From contig OZ220486.1 in assembly GCA_965116115.1 (NCBI GenBank), forward strand, positions 3,100,001 to 3,164,000: a stretch of 64,000 nucleotides of DNA, written 5' to 3'. This stretch comes from JAPOXR01 sp965116115. GTDB taxonomy: Bacteria; Pseudomonadota; Alphaproteobacteria; Rhodobacterales; Rhodobacteraceae. This document shows, piece after piece, positions 35,314 through 43,976 of this stretch (its first letter is position 1; each line of letters starts with the position of its first letter). Under the pieces are notes generated by a model. The model saw only the letters and a program-made list of their open reading frames with translations, was not told the origin of the DNA and ran no database searches. The position numbers and the translations under genes are program-made.

Positions 35314-36164
35314 GGCCTGTCAGAAGGTTTCGAGACGGCTTGCGGCCAAAGGCGCGCGTGCCGGTTCACATCTTTGTACAGGAGATATCTGAACGGTCCC
35401 GGGCCGCCCGCGTAACAGGCCTGGGGACAAAAGGCCCTGAGCCAGACATAGTCGCCGGCCTCGACCTCCACCCAATCCTGATTCAGCCGGTACGCGCCCT
35501 TGCCTTCAAGAACATACAGCCCGTGTTCCATCACATGGGTTTCCAGAAAAGGGATGACCGCGCCGGGCGCGAAATTAACGATGTTCACATGCATGTCATG
35601 GCGGAGGTCTCCGGGATCGACAAAGCGTGTCGTTGTCCACCGGTTTCCTGAACCCGGCATCTGTTCCGGCGTGATGTCCGCTTCATTGGTGAAAAAGGGC
35701 GGCGGCGGGCGGATCCCCGCCGCCGCCTCGTAGCGTTTGCGGATCCAGTGAAACACGCAGTCCCGCCGACCCTCGGCGTTGAGCGTCCAGCGGTTTCCGG
35801 CCGGAACGTAGGCGTATCCTCCCGGCAGCAGGCTTGCCGAAATGCCGCCGGTTTCGACCGCGCACTGTCCATGAGTCACGAACAAAACGCTTTCAGCGCC
35901 CGCATCCGGTTCGGGATCATCGCTCCCTCCGCCCGGCTGCACCTCCATGACATAGTGGGAGAAAGTCTCGGAGAATCCGGTCAATGGACGCGCCAGCATC
36001 CACAGCCGCGTTGAATCCCAGTGCGGCAGCCGGCTGGCGACGATATCGCGCATGGTTCCGCGCGGAATGACAACGTGATGACCGCTGCAGACAGACCGCC
36101 CTGTCAGAAGCTCCGATTGATCAGGATGTCCGCCCGGCGGCCGGGCGTAGGTTTTTCCGGTCAT
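35310..36164 (-). CDS. allE: (S)-ureidoglycine aminohydrolase (AllE)
   Basis: A 284-residue bicupin that releases ammonia from (S)-ureidoglycine to give (S)-ureidoglycolate. Two cupin cores can be seen, around residues 60-120 and 195-260. The HDMHVNIVNFAPGAVIPFLETHVMEHGLYVLEGKG block carries the Mn2+-ligand His/Glu set, and the ending YLLYKDVNRHARL is typical. It overlaps both neighbours by 4 nt and supplies the substrate of allA. Confidence 0.93.
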   Translation of the reverse strand: MTGKTYARPPGGHPDQSELLTGRSVCSGHHVVIPRGTMRDIVASRLPHWDSTRLWMLARPLTGFSETFSHYVMEVQPGGGSDDPEPDAGAESVLFVTHGQCAVETGGISASLLPGGYAYVPAGNRWTLNAEGRRDCVFHWIRKRYEAAAGIRPPPPFFTNEADITPEQMPGSGNRWTTTRFVDPGDLRHDMHVNIVNFAPGAVIPFLETHVMEHGLYVLEGKGAYRLNQDWVEVEAGDYVWLRAFCPQACYAGGPGPFRYLLYKDVNRHARLWPQAVSKPSDRP

Positions 36165-37591
36165 TTTCCGCTACCGCCGAACATGGCGGCCAGCCGGTGC
36201 CATGCGATGCGCTCAATCTGGCGGCATGCCTCATCGAACTCTTCGCCGCGGCTGCTTTCCGCCCGCCTGGCGAATGCGTCAAGGATGGATTTCCGGGTAT
36301 GGTCCCGGACCGCGATAATGAAGGGAAAACCGAACCGTTCGCGGTAGCGGCGGTTCAATTCCCTGAACGCGGCGCGTTCGTCATCCGTCAGGGCATCAAG
36401 CCCGGCAGATGCCTGTTCCCCGGCTGACGCGGATGTCAGGCGGCGCGCCCGCGCAAGTTTTCCGGCAAGGTCAGGATGGGCCATGACCACATTCATTCTT
36501 TCCTGATCCGCAGCCGCGCGGAAGGCCCGGCACAGCAGATTGTGCAGCCCCTCAAGGCAGTCATGGGCGGGGCCGGCCTCCAATTCGAATGCCCGCGAGG
36601 CGACCCAATCGGAATGTTCGAACACCGGTCCGAACTGCCTGACGAAATCCTGTTTTGTCATATCAGGACTGAGCGCCGAGCGGACGGGTGCGGGATGCCG
36701 CCCGGACCAGTGGCGGGCAATGTCTATGCGGCGCGCGAACCAAACACCGGACTTTCCGCGCGCGTAGTCCAGAAACCGCTTCAATGCTTGGGCGCGGCCA
36801 GGCCGGCCCGCCAGCCGGCAGTGCAGTCCGATGGACATCATCTTCGGCGCCCCGGCCCGGCCCTCTTCATACAGCAGGTCAAAAGAATCCCTGAGATAGG
36901 CGAAAAACTGATCCCCGGAATTAAATCCCTGCGCGGTCGCGAATCTCATGTCGTTGGCATCAAGCGTATAGGGCACCACCAGCTGGCTCCGTTCCCCGAA
37001 AATCAGCCAGTAGGGCAGATCGTCCGCATAAGAATCCGCGACATATTCGAAGCCGCCCTCTTCCGCCGCGATCCCGGCCGTATCGACTGAGCAGCGCCCC
37101 GTGTACCAGCCCAAGGGGCGCTCGCCTGTCACTTCTTCGTGGAGACGGACAGCCGCGTCCATATGCCGCCGCTCCTCCTCTCTCGTGAATCCTTTGTATT
37201 CCATCCATTTCAGGCCGTGGCTGGCGATTTCCCATCCGGAATCCGCCATCGCGGCCGTCTGCGACGGTGATCGGGCCAGCGCCGTCGCCACCCCGAAAAC
37301 CGTTGCGGGAATGCCCGCATCATCCAGGATCCGCCGCAGCCTCCAGAAACCGGCACGGGCTCCGTATTCGTAAATCGACTCCATGTTCCAGTGCCGCTGC
37401 CCGACCCACGGCTCAGCGCCGACGATTTCGGACAGGAACGCTTCCGACGCTTCATCTCCGTGAAGCAGACAGTTTTCACCGCCCTCTTCGTAGTTGACGA
37501 CCGTCTGAACCGCCAAACGCGCGCCGTCCGGCCAGTCAGGGTCGGGCGGCTCCCGACCGTGCCCGCGCATGTCACGCCGGTACCATTCCAT
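36161..37591 (-). CDS. puuE-uraD: Fused allantoinase (PuuE) and OHCU decarboxylase (UraD)
   Basis: A 476-residue bifunctional protein. Residues 1 to about 300 are the polysaccharide-deacetylase-like allantoinase PuuE (ARLAVQTVVNYEEGGEN, SHGLKWMEYKGFTREEE, SIGLHCRLAGRPGRAQAL). Residues about 310-476 are OHCU decarboxylase (SDWVASRAFELE, MNVVMAHPDLAGKLARA, NRRYRERFGFPFIIAVRDHT). It would convert OHCU to S-allantoin and then to allantoate in the cytoplasm. The start chosen is ATG 37591, which has AAGGGTG upstream; a GTG at 37600 is possible. Such fusions are known in alphaproteobacteria. Confidence 0.93.
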   Translation of the reverse strand: MEWYRRDMRGHGREPPDPDWPDGARLAVQTVVNYEEGGENCLLHGDEASEAFLSEIVGAEPWVGQRHWNMESIYEYGARAGFWRLRRILDDAGIPATVFGVATALARSPSQTAAMADSGWEIASHGLKWMEYKGFTREEERRHMDAAVRLHEEVTGERPLGWYTGRCSVDTAGIAAEEGGFEYVADSYADDLPYWLIFGERSQLVVPYTLDANDMRFATAQGFNSGDQFFAYLRDSFDLLYEEGRAGAPKMMSIGLHCRLAGRPGRAQALKRFLDYARGKSGVWFARRIDIARHWSGRHPAPVRSALSPDMTKQDFVRQFGPVFEHSDWVASRAFELEAGPAHDCLEGLHNLLCRAFRAAADQERMNVVMAHPDLAGKLARARRLTSASAGEQASAGLDALTDDERAAFRELNRRYRERFGFPFIIAVRDHTRKSILDAFARRAESSRGEEFDEACRQIERIAWHRLAAMFGGSGK

Positions 37592-37769
37592 CTCAATCAC
37601 CCTTACCGTCTGCGGCCTTTCCGGTCAGAGCCGCGAATCAGAACGGACCGTACCATGCCGGTCCGCAGCTTGGGAGATTCCGCCGGCAAAGGCACTGTTC
37701 GCCGATCCCGCAGCCGCCGGCAGGCTCCGGCGCCCGTTCGGGTTCCGGCGGTTTCCCGTCCGGCCGCCT

Positions 37770-38399
37770 TCATCCGGACACCGGGATCAGTCCGCCGGTC
37801 CGCTGAATGAAATCAGCGACATTCTTCACGCCTTCGCCCGCTCTGACATTGGTGAAAACAAACGGCCGGCCGCCGCGCATCCGGCGCGAGTCTCGTTCCA
37901 TGACCGCGAGGTCGGCGCCGACATGGGGCGCTAGATCGGTCTTGTTTATGACCAGAAGATCCGAACGGGTGATGCCCGGCCCGCCTTTGCGCGGGATTTT
38001 GTCACCCGCTGAGACATCGATCACGTAGACCGTGATGTCCGCGAGTTCAGGACTGAAAGTCGCAGCCAGATTGTCGCCGCCGGATTCAATCAGAACGAGA
38101 TCCAGACCGGGGAATTTCGCCCGCATGTCCGCGACAGCCGCAAGATTGATCGAGGCGTCTTCCCGAATCGCCGTATGCGGGCAACCGCCGGTCTCCACGC
38201 CGCAGATCCGCGCACTCTCCAGCGCGCCTGACCGGGACAGGAACTGGGCATCTTCCTTTGTGTAGATGTCGTTCGTGATCACCGCGATCTCGAACGAATC
38301 GCGCAGCGATTTGCACAGCGCCTCCGCGAGCGCCGTCTTGCCGGTTCCCACCGGGCCGCCGATTCCGACCCGGAGAGGGCCGTGGTGATTGTGATTCAT
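37770..38399 (-). CDS. ureG: Urease accessory GTPase UreG
   Basis: A 209-residue SIMIBI GTPase that drives nickel insertion into urease. The P-loop is GGPVGTGKTAL, CGVETGGCPHTAIREDAS is the conserved metal-binding Cys-Pro-His region, and VINKTDLAPHVGAD is the guanine-recognition motif. It overlaps ureF by 4 nt. Short N-terminal His-rich tract (NHNHHG). A 178-nt gap separates it from puuE-uraD. Confidence 0.96.
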   Translation of the reverse strand: MNHNHHGPLRVGIGGPVGTGKTALAEALCKSLRDSFEIAVITNDIYTKEDAQFLSRSGALESARICGVETGGCPHTAIREDASINLAAVADMRAKFPGLDLVLIESGGDNLAATFSPELADITVYVIDVSAGDKIPRKGGPGITRSDLLVINKTDLAPHVGADLAVMERDSRRMRGGRPFVFTNVRAGEGVKNVADFIQRTGGLIPVSG

Positions 38400-39091
38400 G
38401 AGCGGAACAGCCTCGAATACTGTGTTTCGTGGTGAATTGAGTCGATCTCCATAAGCGGAGCCGCGGAGCCGATTTCATCCAGACAAACGGTCTGCGCCTG
38501 ACGGCACGCCCGGGCGACACATTCGGAAAGCGATGCGAGAACTTTCAAGCCTTGGGTCTGCCCAAGCGGAATCAGCCGCACTCCCGCCGAAACCAGCGCC
38601 GATGCCGTCGAATGATACCAGCTTGCCAGACTGGGGCTGAGCGGCACGTCATGGGATGCGCATGTCACTGCCGCCGCCACGGGATAGGTCGGGCTGTCAA
38701 GACGGGCCGCCGACATTCTCTCGGCCGGCCAGACTTCGCTGCTCGCCTTGAAGAACGCCTCGCCCTGCGCCCGGCATTCCAGCGCCAGTTCCTCAGTCGG
38801 AAGAAGAGCCGCCGAAAGTTCCGCGATTTCATCCAGCCGGCCGTTATCGCCGCTGCGGACCGCTGTGTGCGCCTCGCGGAAAATCACACCGTCCGAACGG
38901 CCGCTTCCGTGCAGCATCATTGTGCCGACCCAGTCTCTGAGCTGCCCGGGGTCCGTAACCGATCCCTTTGTCACAGCGGCCTCCAGCCCATGGGAATAAG
39001 CGAAAGATCCCACCGGGTAGGCCGGCGAAAACCAGATCATCAGCAGATTCAACTGATCAAGCGTCAGGCAGCCGGGTTCAGTGTCTTCCAT
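38396..39091 (-). CDS. ureF: Urease accessory protein UreF
   Basis: A 231-residue all-helical accessory protein that works with UreD and UreG in the maturation complex. The conserved SPAYPVGSFAYSHGLEAAV start and LIPLGQTQGLKVL near residue 190 are typical. It overlaps ureE by 14 nt and ureG by 4 nt, so translation of the accessory genes is coupled. Confidence 0.94.
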   Translation of the reverse strand: MEDTEPGCLTLDQLNLLMIWFSPAYPVGSFAYSHGLEAAVTKGSVTDPGQLRDWVGTMMLHGSGRSDGVIFREAHTAVRSGDNGRLDEIAELSAALLPTEELALECRAQGEAFFKASSEVWPAERMSAARLDSPTYPVAAAVTCASHDVPLSPSLASWYHSTASALVSAGVRLIPLGQTQGLKVLASLSECVARACRQAQTVCLDEIGSAAPLMEIDSIHHETQYSRLFRS

Positions 39092-39530
39092 GATGCGCCG
39101 CGCCGTAAGCGCCCTTTTCAGGGTTGAACGCCGCCCTCACGGGGACCGGGTCGCAACCCAGCCCGCGCAGCATGGATTCAATCACGCTGTCGCGCCGGAT
39201 CCGGATACGGTCCGCCGTAAGATCCGCCGGGCAGTGGCGGTTGCCGAGATGCCAGGCAATGCGCGGCAGCCCGCGGGGATCGGATAGTCTGACTTCCAGC
39301 AAGTCTTCCGGCGCCGCCCTGACGGCGATCCACTTCCCGTCGGTCAGCCGCAGCCCGTCGCCATCAGCTAAAATCACGGCTTCCGGGAGATCAAGCAGCA
39401 CCTGGCCCAAGCTGTCGCAGTCCAGCATCAATCTCCGCCGGAAACGGGCATCGTAATCCAGCATGATTGACGCGGCGGCATCCGCCGCCGGCCAGCCGCC
39501 GCGCCGGGCCACTGAGACAGCGCGGCGCAT
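39078..39530 (-). CDS. ureE: Urease nickel metallochaperone UreE
   Basis: A 150-residue UreE: the N-terminal peptide-binding domain with TIMLDYDARFRRRLML-like start, then the C-terminal metal-binding domain with WHLGNRHCPADL. The end has a short His pair (AAHHGRH) instead of the long His-rich tail of Klebsiella UreE. It overlaps the ureC stop as TGATG and ureF by 14 nt. The first ATG is preferred over the preceding TTG. Confidence 0.92.
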   Translation of the reverse strand: MRRAVSVARRGGWPAADAAASIMLDYDARFRRRLMLDCDSLGQVLLDLPEAVILADGDGLRLTDGKWIAVRAAPEDLLEVRLSDPRGLPRIAWHLGNRHCPADLTADRIRIRRDSVIESMLRGLGCDPVPVRAAFNPEKGAYGAAHHGRH

Positions 39531-41242
39531 CAATAGAGAAAATACCGCTGCGCCAGCGGCAGGACTTCGGCAGGCTCGCAGGTCAGAAGCTCGCCGTCCG
39601 CCCGGACCTCGTAGGTTTCAGGATCGACTTCAATGCGGGGAGTCGCCGAATTCAGAATCATTGACGATTTTCCTATGCCGCCGCGCGTGTCAGCGACCGG
39701 AACAAGTTTCCGCTCCAGCCCCAGTGAGTCTCCGATGCCATTCTCGACCGCGGCCCGGCTGACGAAACTGACGCCGGCCCGCGCCAGCGCCTTTCCGAAT
39801 GCGCCGAACATGGGACGGAAGTGAACCGGCTGCGGAGTGGGAATCGACGCGTTCGGGTCTCCCATGGGAGCGGCGGCGATCATGCCGCATTTCAATACGA
39901 GACTCGGTTTCACGCCGAAAAACGCCGGATCCCAGATAACCAGATCCGCGAATTTCCCGGATTCCACGGATCCGACATGCGCGTCGATTCCTTGGGCGAC
40001 CGCCGGATTGACGCAGTATTTCGCCACATAGCGGCGAACCCTGAAATTGTCGTTGCCGCCGGTGTCTTCGCTCAGCGCGCCTCTCTGGCGTTTCATTTTA
40101 TCCGCCGTCTGCCAAGTGCGGATGATGACCTCTCCCGCGCGGCCCATCGCCTGGCTGTCCGATGCCATGATCGACATGGCGCCGATGTCATGCAGAATGT
40201 CTTCCGCGGCGATTGTCTCGTGGCGTATCCTGCTGTCGGCAAACGCCAGGTCTTCCGGAATCCGGGGATCAAGATGGTGGCAGACCATCAGCATGTCGAG
40301 ATGCTCGGCCAGCGTGTTGACTGTGAACGGACGCGTGGGATTGGTCGATGACGGAAGAACATTGCTTTCGCCGCACAGCCGGATGATATCCGGCGCGTGG
40401 CCGCCGCCCGCGCCTTCGGTATGGAACGCGTGGATGGTCCGGCCGCCGATAGCTTCGGCGGTGACCTCCAAGAATCCCGACTCGTTCAGCGTGTCCGTAT
40501 GGATCAGCACCTGGACGTCCATTTCGTCGGCGACCCGCAGACATGTGTCGATAGCCGACGGCGTGGTGCCCCAGTCTTCATGAAGCTTCAGCGCGCAGGC
40601 TCCGGCGGCGACCTGTTCCCTGAGCGGTTCCGGCCGGGATGCGTTTCCTTTGCCGAAAAACCCCAGATTGACGGGAAATGCCTCCGCCGCTTCCAGCATG
40701 CGGCTGATATGCCAGCTTCCCGGCGTGCAGGTGGTCGCATTGGTGCCGGCCGCCGGCCCCGTCCCGCCACCCATCATCGTCGTGATTCCGCTGCAGAGCG
40801 CGTCTTCCGCCTGCTGCGGACAGATGAAATGGATATGAACATCAAGGCCGCCCGCCGTCACGATCTTGCCTTCTCCGGCGATCACTTCGGTCCCCGGCCC
40901 GATGATGATGTCAACTCCCGGCTGAATGTCCGGATTTCCCGCCTTGCCGACGGCTGAGATCCGTCCGTCGCGGATTCCGATGTCAGCCTTGATGATCCCC
41001 CAATGATCAACGATCACGGCGTTCGTGATGACGGTGTCCGCGGACCCCTCTTCCCGCGTCGCCTGCGACTGGCCCATCCCGTCGCGGATAACTTTGCCGC
41101 CGCCGAATTTAACCTCCTCGCCGTAAACGGTCCGGTCATCTTCGATCTCAATGAAGAGTTCGGTATCCGCCAGCCTGACTTTGTCGCCGGTCGTGGGACC
41201 GAAAATCCCCGCATATTCGCTTCTGTTTATCTCACGCGCCAT
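39530..41242 (-). CDS. ureC: Urease alpha subunit UreC (catalytic)
   Basis: A 570-residue dinickel amidohydrolase that splits urea to ammonia and carbamate. The full active site is visible: His136 and His138 (HIH), the Lys219 that is carbamylated (ALKLHED), His248 (LIHTDT), His274 (HAFHTEGAGGGHAPD), catalytic His322 (VCHHLD) and Asp362 (ASDSQAMGR), all in expected positions. Length matches the family. It is the centre of the ureDABCEFG operon and lies between ureB and ureE. Confidence 0.98.
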   Translation of the reverse strand: MAREINRSEYAGIFGPTTGDKVRLADTELFIEIEDDRTVYGEEVKFGGGKVIRDGMGQSQATREEGSADTVITNAVIVDHWGIIKADIGIRDGRISAVGKAGNPDIQPGVDIIIGPGTEVIAGEGKIVTAGGLDVHIHFICPQQAEDALCSGITTMMGGGTGPAAGTNATTCTPGSWHISRMLEAAEAFPVNLGFFGKGNASRPEPLREQVAAGACALKLHEDWGTTPSAIDTCLRVADEMDVQVLIHTDTLNESGFLEVTAEAIGGRTIHAFHTEGAGGGHAPDIIRLCGESNVLPSSTNPTRPFTVNTLAEHLDMLMVCHHLDPRIPEDLAFADSRIRHETIAAEDILHDIGAMSIMASDSQAMGRAGEVIIRTWQTADKMKRQRGALSEDTGGNDNFRVRRYVAKYCVNPAVAQGIDAHVGSVESGKFADLVIWDPAFFGVKPSLVLKCGMIAAAPMGDPNASIPTPQPVHFRPMFGAFGKALARAGVSFVSRAAVENGIGDSLGLERKLVPVADTRGGIGKSSMILNSATPRIEVDPETYEVRADGELLTCEPAEVLPLAQRYFLY

Positions 41243-41245
41243 GGA

Positions 41246-41557
41246 TCACCCGTCGACCGGACCGTTGACGCGGCCATGAAACCCCCGGACAACCCTTTCG
41301 CCCGAATAGGCCGCCAGCCGGATCGTGCGTGTCTGCCCAGGCTCAAACCGGATAGCCGAACCCGCCGTGATATCAAGCCGGAAACCCTTTGCGGCTTCCC
41401 GGTCAAATTCCAGTTCAGCGTTGGTTTCATAAAAATGGTAGTGAGAACCGACTTGCACGGGCCTGTCTCCGCGGTTTGAAACTTCAATCGTCACCGTCGG
41501 ACGCCCTTCGTTGATTCGGATCAGACCATCCGCGGTCAGGATTTCACCGGGAATCAT
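41246..41557 (-). CDS. ureB: Urease beta subunit UreB
   Basis: A 103-residue subunit: MIPGEILTADGLIRINEGRP start, SNRGDRPVQVGSHYHFYETN core, and DGERVVRGFHG-like ending (SGERVVRGFHGRVNG). The start at 41557 was chosen from the family's fixed IPGEI beginning; a longer frame to 41638 reads through ureA coding sequence. It follows ureA by 10 nt. Confidence 0.95.
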   Translation of the reverse strand: MIPGEILTADGLIRINEGRPTVTIEVSNRGDRPVQVGSHYHFYETNAELEFDREAAKGFRLDITAGSAIRFEPGQTRTIRLAAYSGERVVRGFHGRVNGPVDG

Positions 41558-41567
41558 CTGCCGGCCT

Positions 41568-41870
41568 TCAGCGGACCGGCTGGTGGACGGTGACGAGTTT
41601 GGTTCCGTCGGGAAACGTGGCCTCGACCTGGACTTCATGCAGCATTTCAGGGATGCCCTCCATGACCTGATCCCGGGCGAGCACTGCAGAACCTTCGACC
41701 ATCAGTTCGGCGACGTTTTTTCCGTCGCGCGCTCCTTCGACAACGAAGTCGCTGATCAGAGCTACCGCTTCCGGGTAATTCAGCTTGACTCCGCGCTCAA
41801 GCCTCCGCCTCGCGACCATGGCCGCGACGGCAATGATCAGTTTGTCCTTTTCCCTCGGCGAAAGCTGCAT
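41568..41870 (-). CDS. ureA: Urease gamma subunit UreA
   Basis: A 100-residue subunit with the standard MQLSPREKDKL start and VQVEATFPDGTKLVTVHQP ending. A longer frame upstream to 42032 belongs to the truncated ureD duplicate, which runs in the same frame and is not part of UreA. The fact that this duplicate reads through into ureA without a stop is notable. Confidence 0.95.
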   Translation of the reverse strand: MQLSPREKDKLIIAVAAMVARRRLERGVKLNYPEAVALISDFVVEGARDGKNVAELMVEGSAVLARDQVMEGIPEMLHEVQVEATFPDGTKLVTVHQPVR

Positions 41871-41909
41871 TCCCGCTCCACTTGGCAATACGAAATACCG
41901 GCAATGCCG

Positions 41910-42120
41910 CATGCGCATACTGGTCATACATGCCTTGGACATGTCCCCGCCGGCCAGCCGGCGCATGCCGGCCCAGAGTTCCGGGATCAATTCGCGCAGT
42001 CGGGCAGCATCGCTGCTAATGAACTTTCCCATAACCGATCCGTTAACGATTGCAAAGCCGCCCTGCGGATCGCCGTCAGTTAACTGGCGGGCCCAGTCGC
42101 GGATCGCCGCCGGATCCGGC
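41910..42120 (-). pseudogene. Truncated second copy of the ureD 3' end
   Basis: About 210 bp on the minus strand repeat the last 225 bp of ureD (42554-42778), starting from CCGGATCCGGC and ending at CATGCGCATAC. The translation RQLTDGDPQGGF ... SSDAARLRELIPELW is almost the same as UreD residues from about 205. The last residues differ, and no start codon or 5' part exists, so it is a dead fragment. Its frame continues open into ureA. Confidence 0.85.
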
Positions 42121-42553
42121 TATGGCAGCAGACCATCAAAGCTGATGAATTTGCTGCGCGGAAACTCATGGAAAAAATACGCCCGTACAGCTATGAAATG
42201 CATCGCCGGGTTCAGCCGGCGGCTCTCTGTCAGAATCAAGAGGTCGCAGATGCCCCGCAAATGCGTTTCCGGAGGCTGTCGGTCATGAGAAGTGCGGGAA
42301 TCCGGCGGGATCCAGCCGCTGGCGGGGTTGAGCGGCAGCCGGATCAGTCCAGAGCTCCGCCTGTTTCAAGCGGCCTTCAGGCGGTTTCAGCGGGGGCAGC
42401 CCGAGCCGCCGCCCGGGGCTGGAAATTTTTCAAGGACGCCCCTGCCCGGCTTCCAGGGCGCGCTGATTGGAAAGCAGAAAAAATTCAAAAGTGAACGCCT
42501 TGGATGTCAGGGTGTTTCTTCAGCCTTATCTCCGTCTGACTTCCAAGGCACAA
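42121..42553. other. Insert between the two ureD 3' copies
   Basis: About 430 bp separating ureA from ureD. A minus-strand frame from about 42370 to 42123 is open without a good start codon and contains PASGWIPPDSRTS, the kind of peptide read from widespread intergenic repeats with GGATTCCCGC. No gene recognised. The stretch may be a mobile scrap brought in with the duplication. Confidence 0.4.
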
Positions 42554-42567
42554 CATGCGCATACCGG

Positions 42568-43425
42568 TCATAGATGCCATACTCGAGGCAGGTCCCCGCC
42601 GCTCAGGCCGGACGGCTGGCGAAGGCCGATCCACAGTTCCGGGATCAATTCACGCAGCCGGGCGGCATCGCTGCTGACAAACCGTCCTATAAGCAGTCCG
42701 TTGACGATCGTAAAACCGCCCTGCGGGTCGCCGTCCGTCAACTGGCGGGCCCGGTCGCGGATCCCTGCCGGATCCGGCGCGTGACAGACCATCAGGGCGA
42801 CAGCGGCAGCGGAGCCGAATGCGAACGGCCGCCGCAGTTCGCCGTTCAGACCCGATCCAATGCGCAGCCTGTCTGACCAGGTCAGTTTCCGTCCGATACG
42901 GACTTCCCAGTCATCACGGAGGCAGCCGCTTTCAAATGTCTCACCGCGGGCGCGCCTTCCGAACACAGTGATTTCCGCCGCCAGCAGAACCGAGTCCGGA
43001 TCCAGACAAAGACGGGTCCGGCGGCACAGGCGCGATCCTTCAAACAGTATCGTTTCCTGCGGCATCCACTCGACACGGCAGCCCCGCCCGGTTTTGACCT
43101 GTGTCGATACTTCGCATGCCGCTCCATCAGACCGGTAGATTTTCTCAGCCGCTTGGGTGGTGAACGTCACACCGGCGTTGCGGCGGGTTTCAAATATCTG
43201 TGTCAGGCGGTCCCCCGCTACCATGCCGCCTGCTGTATTCACGACAACCGCCTCGGGACGGGAGTCCCGCGGCGCCGAAGGAAAAAGCACCCTGCACGGC
43301 CATGTCTGCCTCAGATGGCGAAGACGCGTGATGCCGCTGCCGCCACAGAAGGCCACCTCAGCCGCGCCTTGTGCGCGCCGCGCCTTGCTCCGTGCCGGCG
43401 GATTGAATTCCGACCGGTCAGGCAT
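42568..43425 (-). CDS. ureD: Urease accessory protein UreD
   Basis: A 285-residue accessory protein (UreD/UreH) that binds apo-urease and forms the UreDFG maturation complex. Family landmarks are LFPSAPRDSRPEAVVVNTAGGMVAGDRL, TTQAAEKIYRSDG and the C-terminal SSDAARLRELIPELW and GGDLPRVWHL. It is the first gene of the operon; a duplicated 3' fragment and an insert push ureA about 700 bp downstream instead of the usual few bases. Its promoter must lie in the gap before glnD. Confidence 0.93.
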   Translation of the reverse strand: MPDRSEFNPPARSKARRAQGAAEVAFCGGSGITRLRHLRQTWPCRVLFPSAPRDSRPEAVVVNTAGGMVAGDRLTQIFETRRNAGVTFTTQAAEKIYRSDGAACEVSTQVKTGRGCRVEWMPQETILFEGSRLCRRTRLCLDPDSVLLAAEITVFGRRARGETFESGCLRDDWEVRIGRKLTWSDRLRIGSGLNGELRRPFAFGSAAAVALMVCHAPDPAGIRDRARQLTDGDPQGGFTIVNGLLIGRFVSSDAARLRELIPELWIGLRQPSGLSGGDLPRVWHL

Positions 43426-43976
43426 TCTCTCCCCGTTCCCGGACCATACTTCCGCGGGAGCGGTAACGATGATCGGTCACCGGCGCAAACCCGTCCGCCT
43501 GACGATTTTCTTCACGCCCGCTGCCCGGAACGCTGCAATCGGCGGGCGGGTCCGCCGCGCACAGTTCGCCTTGTGCATTCATTCTGCATTCTTCCCGCCA
43601 GGATTTGTAAGGCCGAGAACGGACGCTTGAGGTGAGCTTCCCCGATATGCGCCTCCGCCTGGAGACGCCGCGGCAGAGCTGCCGACAGAACGGCAAACTT
43701 GATCACGGCTGACATTTCGAGGGGCAGACGGGAATTCCGTCGACATTTCAAATTCCGGCATGTTCTCAACTGCTCCGGAAGGCATTTGAAGCCGGCATAC
43801 AGCGACCATGCTTTTGCTATCCCCTGCCAACGGTTTATGATACATCGGCAGATGGAGACACCGCACGGCAGATACGGGCTTCTAAGGCCGCCATGCGTCG
43901 GAATGGCGGTTGACACGGATCGCGGGCCGGGCATTCCCGGTCCGGAACGGATCTCCGGACGGCACAGGAGGCGGCC
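43426..43976. other. Divergent promoter region ureD / glnD
   Basis: About 550 bp between the divergent urease and glnD genes. Short open frames on both strands have no family resemblance. I searched by eye for a sigma-54 pattern (TGGCAC-N5-TTGC) and saw none. Near its right edge, AGGAGG at 43966-43971 is the glnD ribosome site. Confidence 0.45.

Noticed and set aside
43426..43976. Sigma-54 (NtrC-type) promoter for the urease operon.
   Set aside because: No GG-N10-GC pattern with adequate match was seen by eye in the ureD-glnD gap.
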